This document shows positions 23,282 through 36,374 of a stretch of DNA of 64,000 nt, piece after piece. Below the pieces are notes generated by a model that had not been told where the DNA came from, did no database searches, and was given only the letters and a program-made list of their open reading frames with translations. Numbering within the stretch: the stretch's first letter is position 1; each line of letters starts with the position of its first letter. This DNA comes from Macrolepiota albuminosa (taxonomy: Eukaryota > Basidiomycota > Agaricomycetes > Agaricales > Agaricaceae). The stretch covers positions 496,001-560,000 of the forward strand of contig JAMWFC010000113.1 in the NCBI GenBank assembly GCA_027475525.1, read 5' to 3'. Both the position numbers and the translations under genes were made by a program.

Positions 23282-25460
23282 CCCGCCCCCCACTTGTAAG
23301 GCTCGAGGCCCAACGCAGTGCGAAACGAAAAAAAAGGGTGAGGACGGAGCTCTCTCACGCTCGTCTCGTGTAGCAGGCGACCCACTTCCCTCGCTTCCTC
23401 AGCTCCGTCGCCGTCATCTCCGCTTCCCATGCACCCTCTTGTTCCCCTGGAACTCTCGTATTGCCTCTAGGGCATGAGGCAGCTCGTATTCCTTCAACCA
23501 CTCATCCTCGCTTTTGTCTTACCCTTTCCATCAGATCAGAAACTCTTTCACCCCACCCCTGGTTGTCCTCTGACGCAGTATCTGCTCAATTTCAACTTCC
23601 TCACCCGTTTCCATCTGGACCGGCAGCAGCGGGCTTTGTCTGCGCCCCAGGATCATGTTCTTCTGTGCCGGGACCAGGCACGAGACGTGAAAAACATCAT
23701 GTATCGACCAACTGTCTGGCAAGTGCAGCTGGTATGCAGTGGCAGAGACCTTCTGTGCCATCATAAATGGACCAAAGCGTCTGAAGTCAAGTTTATGACT
23801 GAGTCGGTCTGAACATAAGTCCGTGCGTTCAAGGTACACACGGTCTCCCACAGCATAATTAGGGGCATCGTCCATCCAAGCATAGTAAAAGCGCTTCATG
23901 CGCTCTGCTGTCAATTCCAACAACCCCTTCAGCTCCCATTGCACCTCCCATATGCAGTCCAGGCATTCATTGGCCTTCAGAATGGACTGGGAGCTTACTG
24001 GGTCAATGGAGAAGGTTGGGTTGTAGGTGTACTTGGCATAAAAGGGGGCCATGCCAATAGCAGAGTTAACACAATTGTTGTACGTGAACTCAGCAAACAG
24101 CAACCAGTCCATCCAGTCATCCTGATAGTAGTCAACGAAGGCTCACAGGTAGATGTCCAACTCCTGATTTGTGCGCTCTATCTGACCATCTGTCTATGGA
24201 TGGTGGGCTGTTGAGAGTGCCTGCTTGATGCCCAGCCTCTCCCACATTTGCTTCATATACTGTACGATGAAATGAGGACCCTGGTCTGAGACCACCTTCT
24301 TTGGCATCCCATGCAAGCACCAAACCCACTCCATGAACGTGTTGCACATTGCCACTGCATCATCTGTCAAGTGCACACCCAGGAAGTGCGCCCTCTTTGT
24401 GGACTTATCACAGATGACTTGGATTGCATCGTGGCCCCTCAACATGGGCAGAGGTCCAATATAATCCATCAACACATGTTGCCACAGGCCATCAGGAATC
24501 ATGAGCAGTTGAAGTGGGCCATGTGGGTGCCACCATTGTGGCTTGATGCACTGGCACATCTCACAGCCCTCCACGTAACACTTGACATACTCTGACATGC
24601 ATGGCCAGTAGTAGTTCCTTGCAACAAGCGCCACAGTATTCACCTGACTGGGATGGCCTGCTAGGATCGAGTCGTGGTACAGTCGCAGTATCAGCCGCTT
24701 CACCTCATCATTGTCTGGGATGTACACCAGCCCCTGTCCACAACAAAGTCTTTCAGCCTTGCCTTCACCAATCCCAGCACCTCCTCCACATGCCACAATG
24801 CTTCCAATTTTGGGTCCTGTGGCAACACATCCTAAATCCTCACCAGGATCTCCTTGTCCACCAAGATTGTCTGCGCCACTGCCACCTGCCACACCACCTT
24901 TGAGTCCCCGCACCTCCCCAAGGCCACCACCACCTTCCTCACCTTCCGTTGTCCCAACCTCTCCTTGGTCAGCACCCACTGCTGCACATTGTGATGTGTC
25001 TCCGCTGGCACCTCATGGTTGGGCCGCTGGGACAGGCCATTGGGCCCCATACTTGACCTGTGTGGCTGGTGGTGGATCACAAATACAAAACAATTAAGGA
25101 AAATGCTCCACTGCGCCTGTCGCCTGTTGAGATCATGCACAGCCATGAAGTATTCGAGGTTTTGGTGGTCTAAAAACACCTCAACCATGAACGGATTGCC
25201 CTCTAAGTACAGCCGCCACACCTCTAACACGTGCACTACTGTCAGCAGCTCCTTATTGTGCATGTCATAATTCTGCTCTGCTAGCTGCAACACTTTCAAA
25301 AAGAATGCTACCAGCCTCCATTCCCCATCCTCCACCTCCTGCGACAACACCGCCCTGACCACAAAGTCAGACACATCCATCTCCACCCAGAACGCTGCCT
25401 CTATATTTGGCATGACCAACACTGGTGATGACACCAACTGTGGTTGGGTGTGCTGGACGT
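23282..25460 (-). pseudogene. Chromodomain Ty3/gypsy pol remnant (RNase H, integrase, chromodomain)
   Basis: The minus strand reads an RNase H segment (MDVSDFVVRAVLSQE; YDMHNKELLTVVHVLE) at 24832-25460, then integrase: zinc-binding HPSQVNTVALVARNYYWPCM with CEMCQCIK, MDYIGPLPM, VSDQGPHFI and the DGQIER region. The C-terminal domain and a chromodomain follow (EEVEIEQILRQRTTRGGVKE, then EDEWLKEYELPHALEAIREF). Stops interrupt it in the integrase (HHP-TAG-TDGQ and YL-TGA-AFV) and inside the chromodomain (EFLI-TGA-WKG-TAA). Two of these TGA codons fit Arg CGA. Reverse transcriptase and gag are missing; homology ends near 25460. It is dead. Confidence 0.85.
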
Positions 25461-25499
25461 ATACGCAGTACAACACCATCTCCAGTGCTTGGCGTACAT

Positions 25500-25945
25500 A
25501 GTTGTGAGGAGTCCTGACAGGGTCCTGGTGTGCTCAAGCAGAGGTGATAAAACGATGTGCTAGATTAAAGCGCCTTGGGTGCTACCTGGCAGACAGTAAG
25601 TGTCGTAGCTTAAACAAAGATATAAAAGAAAAGATGAGTAGCACAGCGTATTGTGCCTGTAAGTGGTACCATAAACAACAAAGACGAGATAGATGAGGCT
25701 AGCGCCCAACTTAGTGACAAAGTCAGAGAAAGCTAGCACAATTTGAATGCTAAGTGTAACTGGGTGCTCAAGAGGTTATGATTCATTGTTACATACATGT
25801 GAAGTAGCTATCTTATATACTATGCGCTACTGTGTTTTTCAAGATAAGTCCATCTGTGGCACTACCTCCTAGTGCCTCTCCTCATGGTTTCCTCTAATAG
25901 TGACCTGTCAATAGCAATTGTTTGCATATGGATGATAGCAACCAA
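25500..25945 (-). repeat. LTR fragment, family 2 copy 2
   Basis: The reverse complement matches 8457-8720, including a TATA-like box and the ctttgtcactaagttgggc segment, and extends further on the downstream side. It abuts the gypsy remnant but differs from the LTR start proposed for that element, so it probably belongs to another insertion. Confidence 0.5.
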
Positions 25946-26637
25946 TGGAAGCCTTTGTGCCCCTCTCCACCAAGAACCCGAACTTTGAGGCTCAGGCAGT
26001 AGACATCCCAGAAGCTTCAGCTTCCAACTTTACCACTTCGGACGCTTTACGCATCCTTCTTCACAATCAAATCCCGGTCAGCTGGGCTGACCATGCATAC
26101 ACCTATGGGGTCACCTACTTGGCCCACATCTTCTTCAGTGACAGCCAGCTATACAACGAGGCAGCTGCTATTGATGACAAGAGGCTGCAATGCCTCAATC
26201 ACTATGGGACCCCTCAGTTCCTTGCTCAGTGGGATGGGTGGCATGAGGCCACCATTGGTGACCACCAATGACTGATGCTCCAGCAGCAGGAGAGTCATCA
26301 TGCATTTGACAACACGTTCACCAAGGGGATGTATCTCCTCATCAGGCAAGACATACACGTCCGAGAGATCTGGACGTGCCAGTACCTATCTGGCACTGAG
26401 GATATTCCTGATCCCCACCCTCCTATTTTGGGGCCGACTTTAGACCCCACAATTACACTGTCCCTGCTATGGGACTTTGACAACTCCCTGCCTCTTGCAG
26501 GGCCATTGGGCACCTCTCACAAGCCCGCACCTGAAGATGACCTCCTCAATTACAATATGGACGACGCAACTGCCAATCCATTCCAGGAGCCTGGAGACTC
26601 TCCAATTGCCCCCGTTCCTGACTTACTGACGGCCTGA
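25945..26637 (+). pseudogene. Gag-like retroelement ORF with one stop
   Basis: One frame runs from 25945 to 26637 and is broken by a TGA at 26269-26271. The product has no zinc knuckle or other domain that I can name. It is acidic and Pro-rich toward the end (EPGDSPIAPVPDLL). It is followed at 26670-26680 by aattggaggg and tgtgtagcg, which resembles a polypurine tract and an LTR start. A gag-type protein of an LTR element is therefore the best guess. The left end lies against a family 2 LTR fragment in the opposite orientation. Confidence 0.4.
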
Positions 26638-26680
26638 CCGTTGGAGTGTTTCAAGACCATACTTCGGTCTAATTGGAGGG

Positions 26681-27000
26681 TGTGTAGCGTAGTCTGCTAT
26701 GTGGCAGTGGCCACATAGCATTTACTTACTTTACTTACTAGATACTTAGCATATAATATTATATTTATTATAATATTATTTACATAATTACAAATACCTA
26801 CAACCTGCTGCTTAATAAGCAGCTTAATCTTGTATTACACTACATAGTCAATAGACTGGACTGGTCTGATTCTGTGCAGTGTAATCCTAAGCTCACAAAT
26901 ATTGTAACTTCATTACACATTGACAGGTGGCATCAATCAATCAGCATGTGGCACAGCTAGCCAACAACAGCACTTATGAATTAAAAATAATGCCATTTAT
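26681..27000 (+). repeat. Candidate LTR with an 11-bp hairpin
   Basis: Starts tgtgtagcg after a purine-rich tract. At 26695-26720 it holds a perfect 11-bp stem (tgctatgtggc) with a 4-nt loop, then ttacttact repeats and AT-rich sequence. No second copy is in the window and the right end is unknown. Confidence 0.35.
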
Positions 27001-27046
27001 TGTTGTTATACTTATTGTTGTTACTAGCTACTAACAGAACAGAGTA

Positions 27047-27490
27047 CCCTGTTTACCCCTTAGTTTACTTCACAGTTCAGATATTGTTTGTGCCAACTAG
27101 GTTCATAGTTGCCAAGTGTCTGAATGCCTCTAGCCTGCTTGCCACAGTTATGCATATAAAACCTACATGCCTTGCACCTATGGCAGGCATCACACAGCTT
27201 AGATGTTGCTAAGCTTATAGTTTTTCTTGCCGCATCACTTGCCACATCTCACTCATATCTGTTCTCTCTTTAATTTAGACACACTCTGTCATTAGTGCAT
27301 TATCCTTACTGCACATCCCTTACCAATCTTACTTCCTGACTCTCACCAAAATCTTGCTGTTTAACTAGTTTTCAGCTTGTTTTCTGGGACCTGCCTGGGA
27401 CTCCCTCAATGCTTTAGCATGTCCAATGCATTTTGTACTGGTCAGTAGCCATAAACCATATTTGCGACTGATCAACTTTTGGACATCATC
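27047..27490 (-). repeat. Diverged repeat copy 2, Cys-rich gag-like segment
   Basis: Partner of 5171-5620 in the same orientation. The Cys-rich reading DACHRCKACRFYMHNCGKQA is kept. No pol follows it here. Confidence 0.5.
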
Positions 27491-28629
27491 AATGTAAGGG
27501 CAACCTCTAGAGGCTGTGGCTCAGTCACACAGCTGGCAGAGGGAGATCCAAAGTGTATTAGAATATATACTGACAATATCAAGGTAGCTACTCACCTGAC
27601 AGAGGGAGATCCAAAGAGAACAAGTCTGGGGATTTCCTATGCCAGGTTGGACGCTTCTGGGGCCTCTGAAGCATGGGAAACAACTGTACAGTACAACAAA
27701 ACCTTAAAAACTCGAAAATTGACTAACCAAACAAGTGTGCAAACAAGGGAGGAAAACTCCGGACTTTAGAAGTCAGAAAGGCAAACTCCAGCTTATCTAA
27801 GCAGCCTGGAGCGGTGCTGAAGGGCCCACACTTGTCTGAGTGATAGCTAAAGAACCAGAGCACCTCAAAGGTTGAGAATAGTACTAACAGATAGTGTTGA
27901 AAAAGTAGTAACAGCAAAATGAGAGAATGATAGAAGAAATAAGGAAGTGAATGAAAGGAGAGTGAAGAAATAAAGAGTGAAAGAAGAAAGGAATGAGGAG
28001 TCCCCTGACAATCAATGTCTAGAACACCAACTTGAAATCTTTTTGGTTTTCTTAATTATACTAGCACTTGCACTTTGGATTTACATCAGACAAAAAAGGT
28101 GGCATTAAAGGTGAAATAGTTATAATAACTCATCAGCATGCCAGTGATTCTATTGCCACTTTAGAAAATCATATTCTGATAAACAATCCAGCTTCTAATA
28201 CAATGATTTCTGCTTTTTGAAATGCTTCCAGTACTCTCATTAGCTTGACTTTGCAAATATTATTAAAGAGGATTGATTCAATTTTTATACATAACAATTT
28301 CTCTTGCATTACTGTCTGCTGTTTCCATATAGATAAACTACAAATTTGTTACTATAACAAATTTCTCCTAACACTGTCAAGATCATGAGGAGGTAGACAT
28401 CCAATTCTTTTCTTTGATATTGACAATTTTTGAAAATAATTATAGTGATGTACATTAAATTGTTAAGACCTATCATGTCTTTTTGAAATCAACAACAGCT
28501 TTTAGTAGAAATATACCTTATTGCTTTTTCCATCTCTCTTGGCTGCTGCAAATTGAGAGTTTACAATAAGTTGTGTGAGGATAATTGTATTACATTCTGG
28601 TTCAACTTAGTCATGCTAGCACAGTTGCT
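27491..28629. other. No recognisable gene
   Basis: An open frame at 27479-27769 has no domain. The rest is AT-rich with nothing recognised. Confidence 0.35.
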
Positions 28630-28785
28630 AAATGTAACTTCTACATATATAACTTTTACAGTTCTTTAGTATTAGTTTTAAAATAATAAAATGTAATAGA
28701 GTTATTTTTTAAAATGAGCAGACTGATAGATGAATTTTCTATATATTAATAATAATATAGCTACAATAAAAATGTGATGCATATC

Positions 28786-31700
28786 TTAATAATTATAGCA
28801 ATGTCTCCATTTCTCTCCAAAGAGACAAAATGAAAAATTTATATACAAAAATCTGATTGATGAGATAACAAGAGTATTTAAAGGATGGTATACTATGTTG
28901 AAATTAGATTTTGGAACATATATCAGGTGATGTTGAGTAGGGAGTAACTGAATCCAGTTGCTGGACAAAATCATTGAAATATTTGACTTAGTAAATTGAA
29001 CAAGACTGTCATCTGAACTAAAGACAGTACTTTTGCCATCATATGAAAATGCAATAGATCTGACACAGTCAATGTGACCATTCAACTCCTGCAGCTGTAC
29101 ATCACTAGAGGCATCCCACACTCTTATATACTTATCACCTGAGCCAGAGACAATGCTTTTGCCATCAGGTGAAAATGCAATGGATGTGACCCAGTCACTA
29201 TGACCATTCAACTCCTGCAGCTGTGCACCACTGGAGGCATCCCACACTCTTATAGACTTATCACCTGAGCCAGAAACAATGCTTTTGCCATCAGGTGAAA
29301 ATGCAACAGATGTGACTTGGCCAGTATGACCATTCAACTCCTGCAGCTGTGCACCACTGAAGACATTCCACACTTTTATAGACTTATCATCTGAGCCAGA
29401 GACAATGCTTTTGCCATCAGGTGAAAATGCAACAGATGTGACCCAGTCAGTGTGACCATTCAAGTTCTGCAGCTGTGCACCACTGAAGGCATCCCACACT
29501 CTTACAGACTTGTCAGCTGAGCTAGAGACAATGCTTTTGCCATTAGGTGAAAATGCAACAGATGTGACCCAGGCAGTGTGATCATTCAAGTTCTGCAGCT
29601 GTGCACCACTAGAGGCATCCCACACTCTTATAGACTTATCATTTGAGCCAGAAACAATGCTTTTGCTATCAGGTGAAAATGCAACAGATGTGATCCAGTT
29701 AGTATGACCATTTAACTTCTGCAGCTGTACACCACTAGAGGCATCCCACACTTGTACAGACTTGTCAGCTGAGCCAGAGACAATACTTTTTCCATCAAAT
29801 GAAAATGCAACACAAATTACTGATTCTATCTGCAATATATGAATTTCTGCCAAGGTAGTTATTTTCATTGCCTGTCACAGATGAAATTCTAGAAAACTTC
29901 TTCTTCCAGTTATGTAATATTGGACTCTTTACTGGCCATGCTGCTAATGCTGAAATGTATAAATGTGGTGTTGACAAAGCTGCTGGACTTGTAGCAAAGT
30001 TTGCAGAAAATTCAGCTGTTTCAATAATACCTTGTATAAGAAATGAATTATCATAAATATTTTGCTGTTATAAATTTAGCTGTGAACAGAATTTATATTA
30101 GTTGTAAACAGTATTTATATCAGAGTGATTCACCTTTTTTATAATATCATAGACTTTTTGAAGCATTACATAACATTCTTTAGATATTTTGCGTAAATTC
30201 ATTGCTTCTATCCAAAAAAGAACTTGAATATGAAGAAAACTTTTCATTTGCAACTGGAGATTTTGGTACTTGTCATTTGCAGCCTTGATAAAATGTCTAG
30301 CCCAGTATTTACAAGCATACTGAAGAATTTCTGAGATTTTCTCTCTGACACAAACTTCCAGGTTGGTAACTTCTGAATCTAACAGAAATGATGAAGGCAT
30401 GTTGCATATATCAAAGTGGAGATCTTTCATCATTATGTTAAAGCAATGTGAAGCAAGCAATGCATGATGAGATGTTGCATCACAAGACATATTCTTTTCA
30501 TAACTTGAAGAGACATGCAAAGATTTCAGAGAAATTCTGGGTGCTTGTATATAATCCATAATAAAATCTGGAAAAGAAGCATGATACCAGAAATATAACC
30601 TTCTTTTTCATAAAGAACAGCATGAAGCTTTTGTACAATATCATCACCTTGCTGCTTTAAATGTTCTATACTTTTTGTACTATATTTAGAATGAAGTCCT
30701 GCAGCAACAAAAGTAGATATACGATGATACGACGCTGTATCAGCAGTCAGGGACACAACATGCACCAGAAGTCAAAATAAACATTTAATCATAAGGCTGA
30801 AAATTGTAAGCCTCCTGGTAGCAGTCTCAACAAATTATATCTCCAAAAACACCCCAATAAATACACAGACAGTACAGAACCAAGGGCAGGGACCAGCTCA
30901 AGCTATCAACACAACAATAGTCCAACCACTGTAATGGGGAGGGGAAGCATGGGAGCTGGCAGAAGTGACGAAATGGGATCAATTTGTGATGATCTAGATC
31001 AAGATCAGATCTGACAATGCCCGATTTGACATGACTGAAAGGGGAAAGGAAAAGAAGCATGGAGGGATGTCAAAAGAAGCATGGAATGCAGGGAAGCACT
31101 AAAAGGAGAAAGAAGGATCTATGAATGGGATCGTGCTAAATGGAGCTGAAGCAAATGGGGAAGTGGCAATCAGAGACATCCGGAGGAATGGTGGAACAAG
31201 AAGTTGAATGGTGGAACTGGTGGCACCAAAACATGCCTCCCAAAAGGGAAATTGGACTATCAAATATGTTCTGGAGGCTGGGGAGTTGACAACAAAGAGT
31301 CAGGTGTAGATAGTGGTCTGTGCACCAGAAAAACAGTATAAATAGCCCAAGTTTAGTAGAGAATAGACAGGCATTTTGATAGGCAAAGGCTCAGTGGTTC
31401 CCAGGGAGTGAATCACCTAGACTAGAGTTTATTGAACCTCTTCTTGGAAGTCTATTGGAAAACAAAGGCTCGGTAGTTCTCAGGGAGTGAACTGCTTAGG
31501 CTGGAGTTGACTGAGAACCTTCTACTGCCCACCAGAGTATTTGATATTCTGAGAAGCATCCAATACACCAAGTTTATCATCAAGCAACAGTGTGGATTAG
31601 AGGGAACTTTCTGAGTTACCAATAAGCCCCAGAACTACAGTAATACTTGCTACCAAGTACTACAATGATCTTCTGCACAAAGAATAGTGTGCAGAATTTC

Positions 31701-34238
31701 CAAGCAATCATCAATAAATTTTTCTTCACTTGTACTAAATGCATCAGACAATATTTGGCAATATAAATTGTTTATTAACACTATTGCACTGGGAAGATAT
31801 AAGGATGTTGTATTAATTTTAAAGTCAAGCAATGTTGTCATTAAATCCTGCTTCTCTGCTGGAGTTCCTGATGATATGTACTTTACAGCTGTTGAAGCAT
31901 AAATAAATAAACCATTTGCTTTATTCCCAAGTTCTTGAAGTTTTGGCTCATCCACAAAATCAGGAAGTTTTGCCTTCAAATGTGTCATAATATCCATATC
32001 AGCATCTTCATGAGTAATATTCTGAAGGTAACAAACTGAATCAGATGAAAATAATTTGCATAATTCTTCAAGATCAGGATCTGGTTGACTTGTTACAAGA
32101 AATTTGAGACCAGTCAAATGATTTTTTTCAATAGTAACAAGTAATTCTTTGAGAAATTCTGAGCCTCTTTTATTTTCAATTTCATCTAAAACATCAATCA
32201 CAATAAGATATGGTAGCAAAATAGAAGAATAACTGGTCATAACTTCTTTCCAAGGATTTACTAACAAATTTTGCATTTGTTTCTTTAAATCCTTGTTAAC
32301 TGAATTTTTATCTACTGTTTGAAAGAACTTGGCAAAGAGCTGTGAACGACAAGCAAGCTGATAAACAAGAGTAGGAATGATGTTTTTTTGGCTTCGTATA
32401 TCTTCAAATTGCCTAGAGCAAAAGAAACTAGCCTGCAATATTTGCAATACATTATTGCCCTCTTCAAAATCTTGAGCTATAGTATAAGCAATAGTTGATT
32501 TTCCTGATCCTGCATGACCAGTCAGCCAAAAAATCTGTGGACTACTATCTGATGCATTTTGAGCCCAATTGCTAATTTTTTAAGAATTTCAACACGTGTT
32601 CCTGGTGTGCATGATTGACGAGACAATGTTTGCACATCATTAGGATTAGCATCATATATAGCTCTGTGAGCATGAGGCCAGCCAGACAATTTCAATTTCT
32701 AAAGCTCAAATAAATATACATTATATCAAAGTGCTTTTCAATAACTTACTTCAAGTAGTTTTTGTGAGTCCCAAACATTTTTATCAATTTTCAACATTAA
32801 TATTGACTGAAAAAAGCATGTTAAAACTTTAGCAAAGTAATTGTATAAATATCCATGCCTTAAACATATTTGTTTGATAATTGATATTATTGACAATATA
32901 ATTTATTTTGGACTTGTTCTCTTCACTGTTCATAGCTTTGCTAAAACCAGACTTTTTTGACATTTCCATAAGTTCTTCAAATTTATCATTTAATATTCTG
33001 TAATATATATCAACTTAAAGAAAATAGCAACAGCATTAAACCTACTTTACAAAGCCTTCTATAACATTTTTCAAGTCTGTGTTTTTATCATTGGTATTTG
33101 TTATAGCATCACGAAAATCTTTTATTCTTGCAAGCTGAATGTCAAGCTCATCATTATTGTTAGAAACAGCCTATAACTACTCTCAATATATATATCACAA
33201 AAACCACAAACAAACTCACATGTATCAGATCTATCAAAGCAGTAAAAGATGCAAAAGGAACTTGAAGTGAAATTCCAGATAATGATTTGTCAACCTTCCT
33301 GAGCAAGAGCTCAATTCCATTCAAAGCTGTATGAAATCCATTTTTTATCATGGTGTTCAAAGCATGATCTCTGGCAGAAGATGCCTGAGATATAGCTAAA
33401 CCACCACCATGACTTCCTCCTTCAGTAAAACCCATGAGCACCACTGCTACATGTGTATATATTTGGTGAAATGTAGTATACCCAATTCATTGGTGTAAGA
33501 AGCATCAACCTGAGAGTTCATGTCAACTACAATTTCCTCAATCAGTGTTTAAGATTAGTAGATTCATTGAATAGAATTACCTGATGTCACACGTCCTTCT
33601 CCAGTTGACAAAGCATCAGATTGACCGATATTGGCTGAAGCTTGGATTGTGAAATTATTCAGATGCTTTGCAGTATGAATGATTATCAATAACTGATCTG
33701 TACTTGTCAAACGTGCGGAAACTTGAGGAGCTTGCATAACAGCTTCAGAACTGGCTCCTTTCAAAAGCATGAGCTTTCATGAGATGAGGCAGACTTGGCA
33801 CACTCACTGTTTCCTTGTACTGTAGACCCAGCTGCGTTGACAGGGGTAACAGATGAGGCATCTTCACTGGTTGTCCCTTTTGAGGTCTGTCAGGTCCACA
33901 ATGATAGATGAAATATGTACTTGACACTCACTGAATCCAGTGTCATCCCTGTTAGTTGGGGGTGCAGCCAATGGAGGCACAGAAGCAGAGACTTGGGTGC
34001 ACATTGAGATACCTGGGCAGCAAAAATGGCTGATATGCCTACCTGCATCCATCGGGCCTGACAAGAACAAAGGTTGATGCGGAGAGGCATTTCCAGGTAC
34101 ATGAGGAGAATCTGCTGCAAGAGAAGCACTCGAAGCACTGACTTGGGTACCTGCAGTCTGACGTCTGAACATTGAGCGAAGCCTTTGAATAATTCGTTTC
34201 CCCCTTGAAGAGGGCCTGTCATTCTAATAGGTAGACAT
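28786..34238 (-). pseudogene. Dead NACHT-WD40 receptor copy
   Basis: Paralogue of the gene at 15811-21442, with the same exon order. The start codon at 34236-34238 is followed at codon 5 by TAG (34224-34226), where the other copy has CAG. The NACHT part is split by a 940-bp LTR (30725-31664) inserted between STF and AED-like sequence. Single-base length changes break the frame in three more places compared with the intact copy: in a T run near 32575, near 30598, and near 29863 just before the WD array. Walker A (GHAGSGKST) and most of the NACHT domain are still readable. The array (28786-29868) holds 6 good repeats and one degenerate repeat, enough for one propeller, against about 15 in the other gene. 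Confidence 0.88.
30725..31664 (+). mobile_element. Solo LTR, family 1 copy B, inside the NACHT gene
   Basis: A 940-bp insertion that starts TGATACGACGCTGTA and ends CCAAGTACTACA. It has a TATA box (tataaata at 31337-31344). The intact paralogue gives the empty site (atatacgatcttctgc). The 4-bp flanks are acga on the left (30721-30724) and atga on the right (31665-31668), which fits a target duplication with one CpG transition. No internal coding sequence remains. Confidence 0.88.
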
Positions 34239-34480
34239 AGTCAATGAGTAATAGAGCGATGAGGTGCGAGGAAAGATAGACAACTGTAGAATGCGGTTGC
34301 CATGAGTACACAACAGTGTAGCCATGTTTGTGCATAAGCTCAATATGTTAAGACTTTCTCAATCACAAGTGGATAGCCTTAGGCCGAGTGACCTCTATGC
34401 ACACATGAAGTTATCAGATCGAGGTTGTCATTCTCACAGCACGCAAGAATCCAATAGTACTCCTCCATCTCCGTACCCCG

Positions 34481-35966
34481 CTTCATCTATATAAAATTGG
34501 ACGACCTGTGTGAACTTGATCCTTTTTTGGCACTGCTGACCTAAGATTTGTCAGAATATCAAAATCTTAGCTAATCTTTGTCAGCAGCTTATCAAATAAG
34601 CTGACTTTGAATTTGTGGCTGTGCAATTTTCGGAGTCCATCAAATCCATCAATCCATCCGTTGATTATCTACATCCTTCATCCCTGTCTTCCTTTCAACA
34701 AACACACTATACTCTTGCTCTATTCTGTAAGGATGCCTACTGATCTTTTGATGATGTGTACTTTCTGACAACTTTTAAAGGGTTTTGTTGCTCATTTTTG
34801 TTGTGTATGGATTTTTTATCAAATCTGTGGCTGATCTGAAATTGATAAGCTGAAAACACTTTCAGATTCACCCATCTATTGTGTCAGGACTGTTTTTTTG
34901 GAGGTTTACTGGCTTTTTGACTTGAAAGTATGTATTTTGAATAAGATTTTATAGCTGATTTTTATAATTTTAGAATTTAAATTTATAGTCAGAAAATTGC
35001 TAAGAAATATATATTTTTTGGAGGAGATTTTGTAAGTATAATTAGTGTTCTACTTGATTTATAGTTTCTAATAACTTTTCAAGATTTTTGCATCTTACTT
35101 TTGTGTGAAGATTTACTGGCTTTTTGAATTGAAAGTAAGTATTTAATAATTGATCTTTATTAATTAAGCTTTTTATTTGTTGTGAAGATTTACTGGCTTT
35201 TTGAATTGAAAGTAAGTATTTAATAATTGATCTTTATTAATTAAGCTTTTTTGCTTTAAAAGTATGCATTTATATTTATATATGTAATAACTAATATTCA
35301 GTGTTTTTCAGTCAATTTTTTTTGGCTAAAAATTATATGTTCAATTGTTAAGCTTTATTTTTTTCAAAGTATGTATAGATTTTTATCATATTTAATTTCT
35401 ATTCTAATGTTATCTTATATAGAATATCACATCATTTGTATTACTGCTATTTTTTATATATATTTGTAAATTGCTTAGTAAGTAGCATTTTTATATTATT
35501 TTAAATATGCATTTAATCTATATTATTAGACACAATTATGTAAATTTCTTCTTCTTTGCTTTTTATTAATTTCCATATTAAAAATTTAATTTAGGTCATC
35601 TTCTACCAATCAAAATCAAATTCCCACTACTCCTGAAAGTCAAAAACAACAATCTCGCACTCAGAGTCGACTTCAGCAACTCACTTCGGGGCATGGCGGA
35701 GATTTCTGGAGAAACATCCATTAGAAACAGGTCATGTGACTTCCAACAAGTGTTTCTCCAGAAAAACTAAAAGTATAAATTGAGAAATAGTAAAAAAAAC
35801 ACTTATTGTGTTTTTTGTGTGTTTCTTGAGCTATTTTTAAAAATTTTCTTTCTCTATTTCTCAAGAAATACGTGGGGAACACAAATTGTGTTTCTAGACT
35901 GTTTCTTGAAAAATATGGCACATGTATCTTTTGGTTTTTCTAAAGTTATCTTTGTAATTTTTTTAT
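34481..35966. other. AT-rich region with repeats; no gene recognised
   Basis: Contains a repeated motif (gatttactggctttttgaattgaaag) at 34904, 35109 and 35186. The last two copies have a 77-bp period but match over only 71 bp. Around 35702-35765 an inverted pair tttctggagaaaca / tgtttctccagaaa occurs. No protein family was recognised. Confidence 0.4.
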
Positions 35967-36120
35967 CAAATGTTTTTCAATAAACTTTCTTTGTGTTGTT
36001 TTAGAAAAATAAATTGTAAAAACATGATGTATTTCTAAAAAAACAAATGTTTTTCAATAAACTTTCTTTGTGTTGTTTTAGAAAAATAAATTGTAAAAAC
36101 ATGATGTATTTCTAAAAAAA
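35967..36120. repeat. 77-bp exact tandem duplication (2)
   Basis: Two perfect 77-bp copies in AT-rich non-coding sequence; the match length is exactly 77. Confidence 0.95.
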
Positions 36121-36374
36121 AGACCAATTAGAAATTCTTTAAATGTTTCTCAAAAAAGATCAATTAGAAACACTGTCGCATTGACGAGCGTGGCGCTGAT
36201 CACATGATGAGTGCATGCTGATCTTCTTCCTCATCAGTCTGGTACACTCGCATGCAGCTAATGTAGCGATAGGCAACAATATATTGTACATTAAATGCAA
36301 TAGTAATGACAAAAGAAGGCACTTGTCTCCCAATACCAGAACCTTCATCATGCCCATCACGATTCACCCACTAT

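Larger units (their letters stand above)
28630..34480 (-). repeat. Segmental duplication copy 2 (partner 15660-21690)
   Basis: Same order and orientation as copy 1, from the 3' flank to about 240 bp upstream of the start codon. It is interrupted by the 940-bp LTR insertion at 30725-31664. Confidence 0.85.

Noticed and set aside
35104..35257. Another tandem repeat with a 77-bp period
   Set aside because: The copies match over only 71 bp and a third, diverged copy of the motif lies at about 34904, so this looks like a natural repeat. It was not counted among the artefact set.
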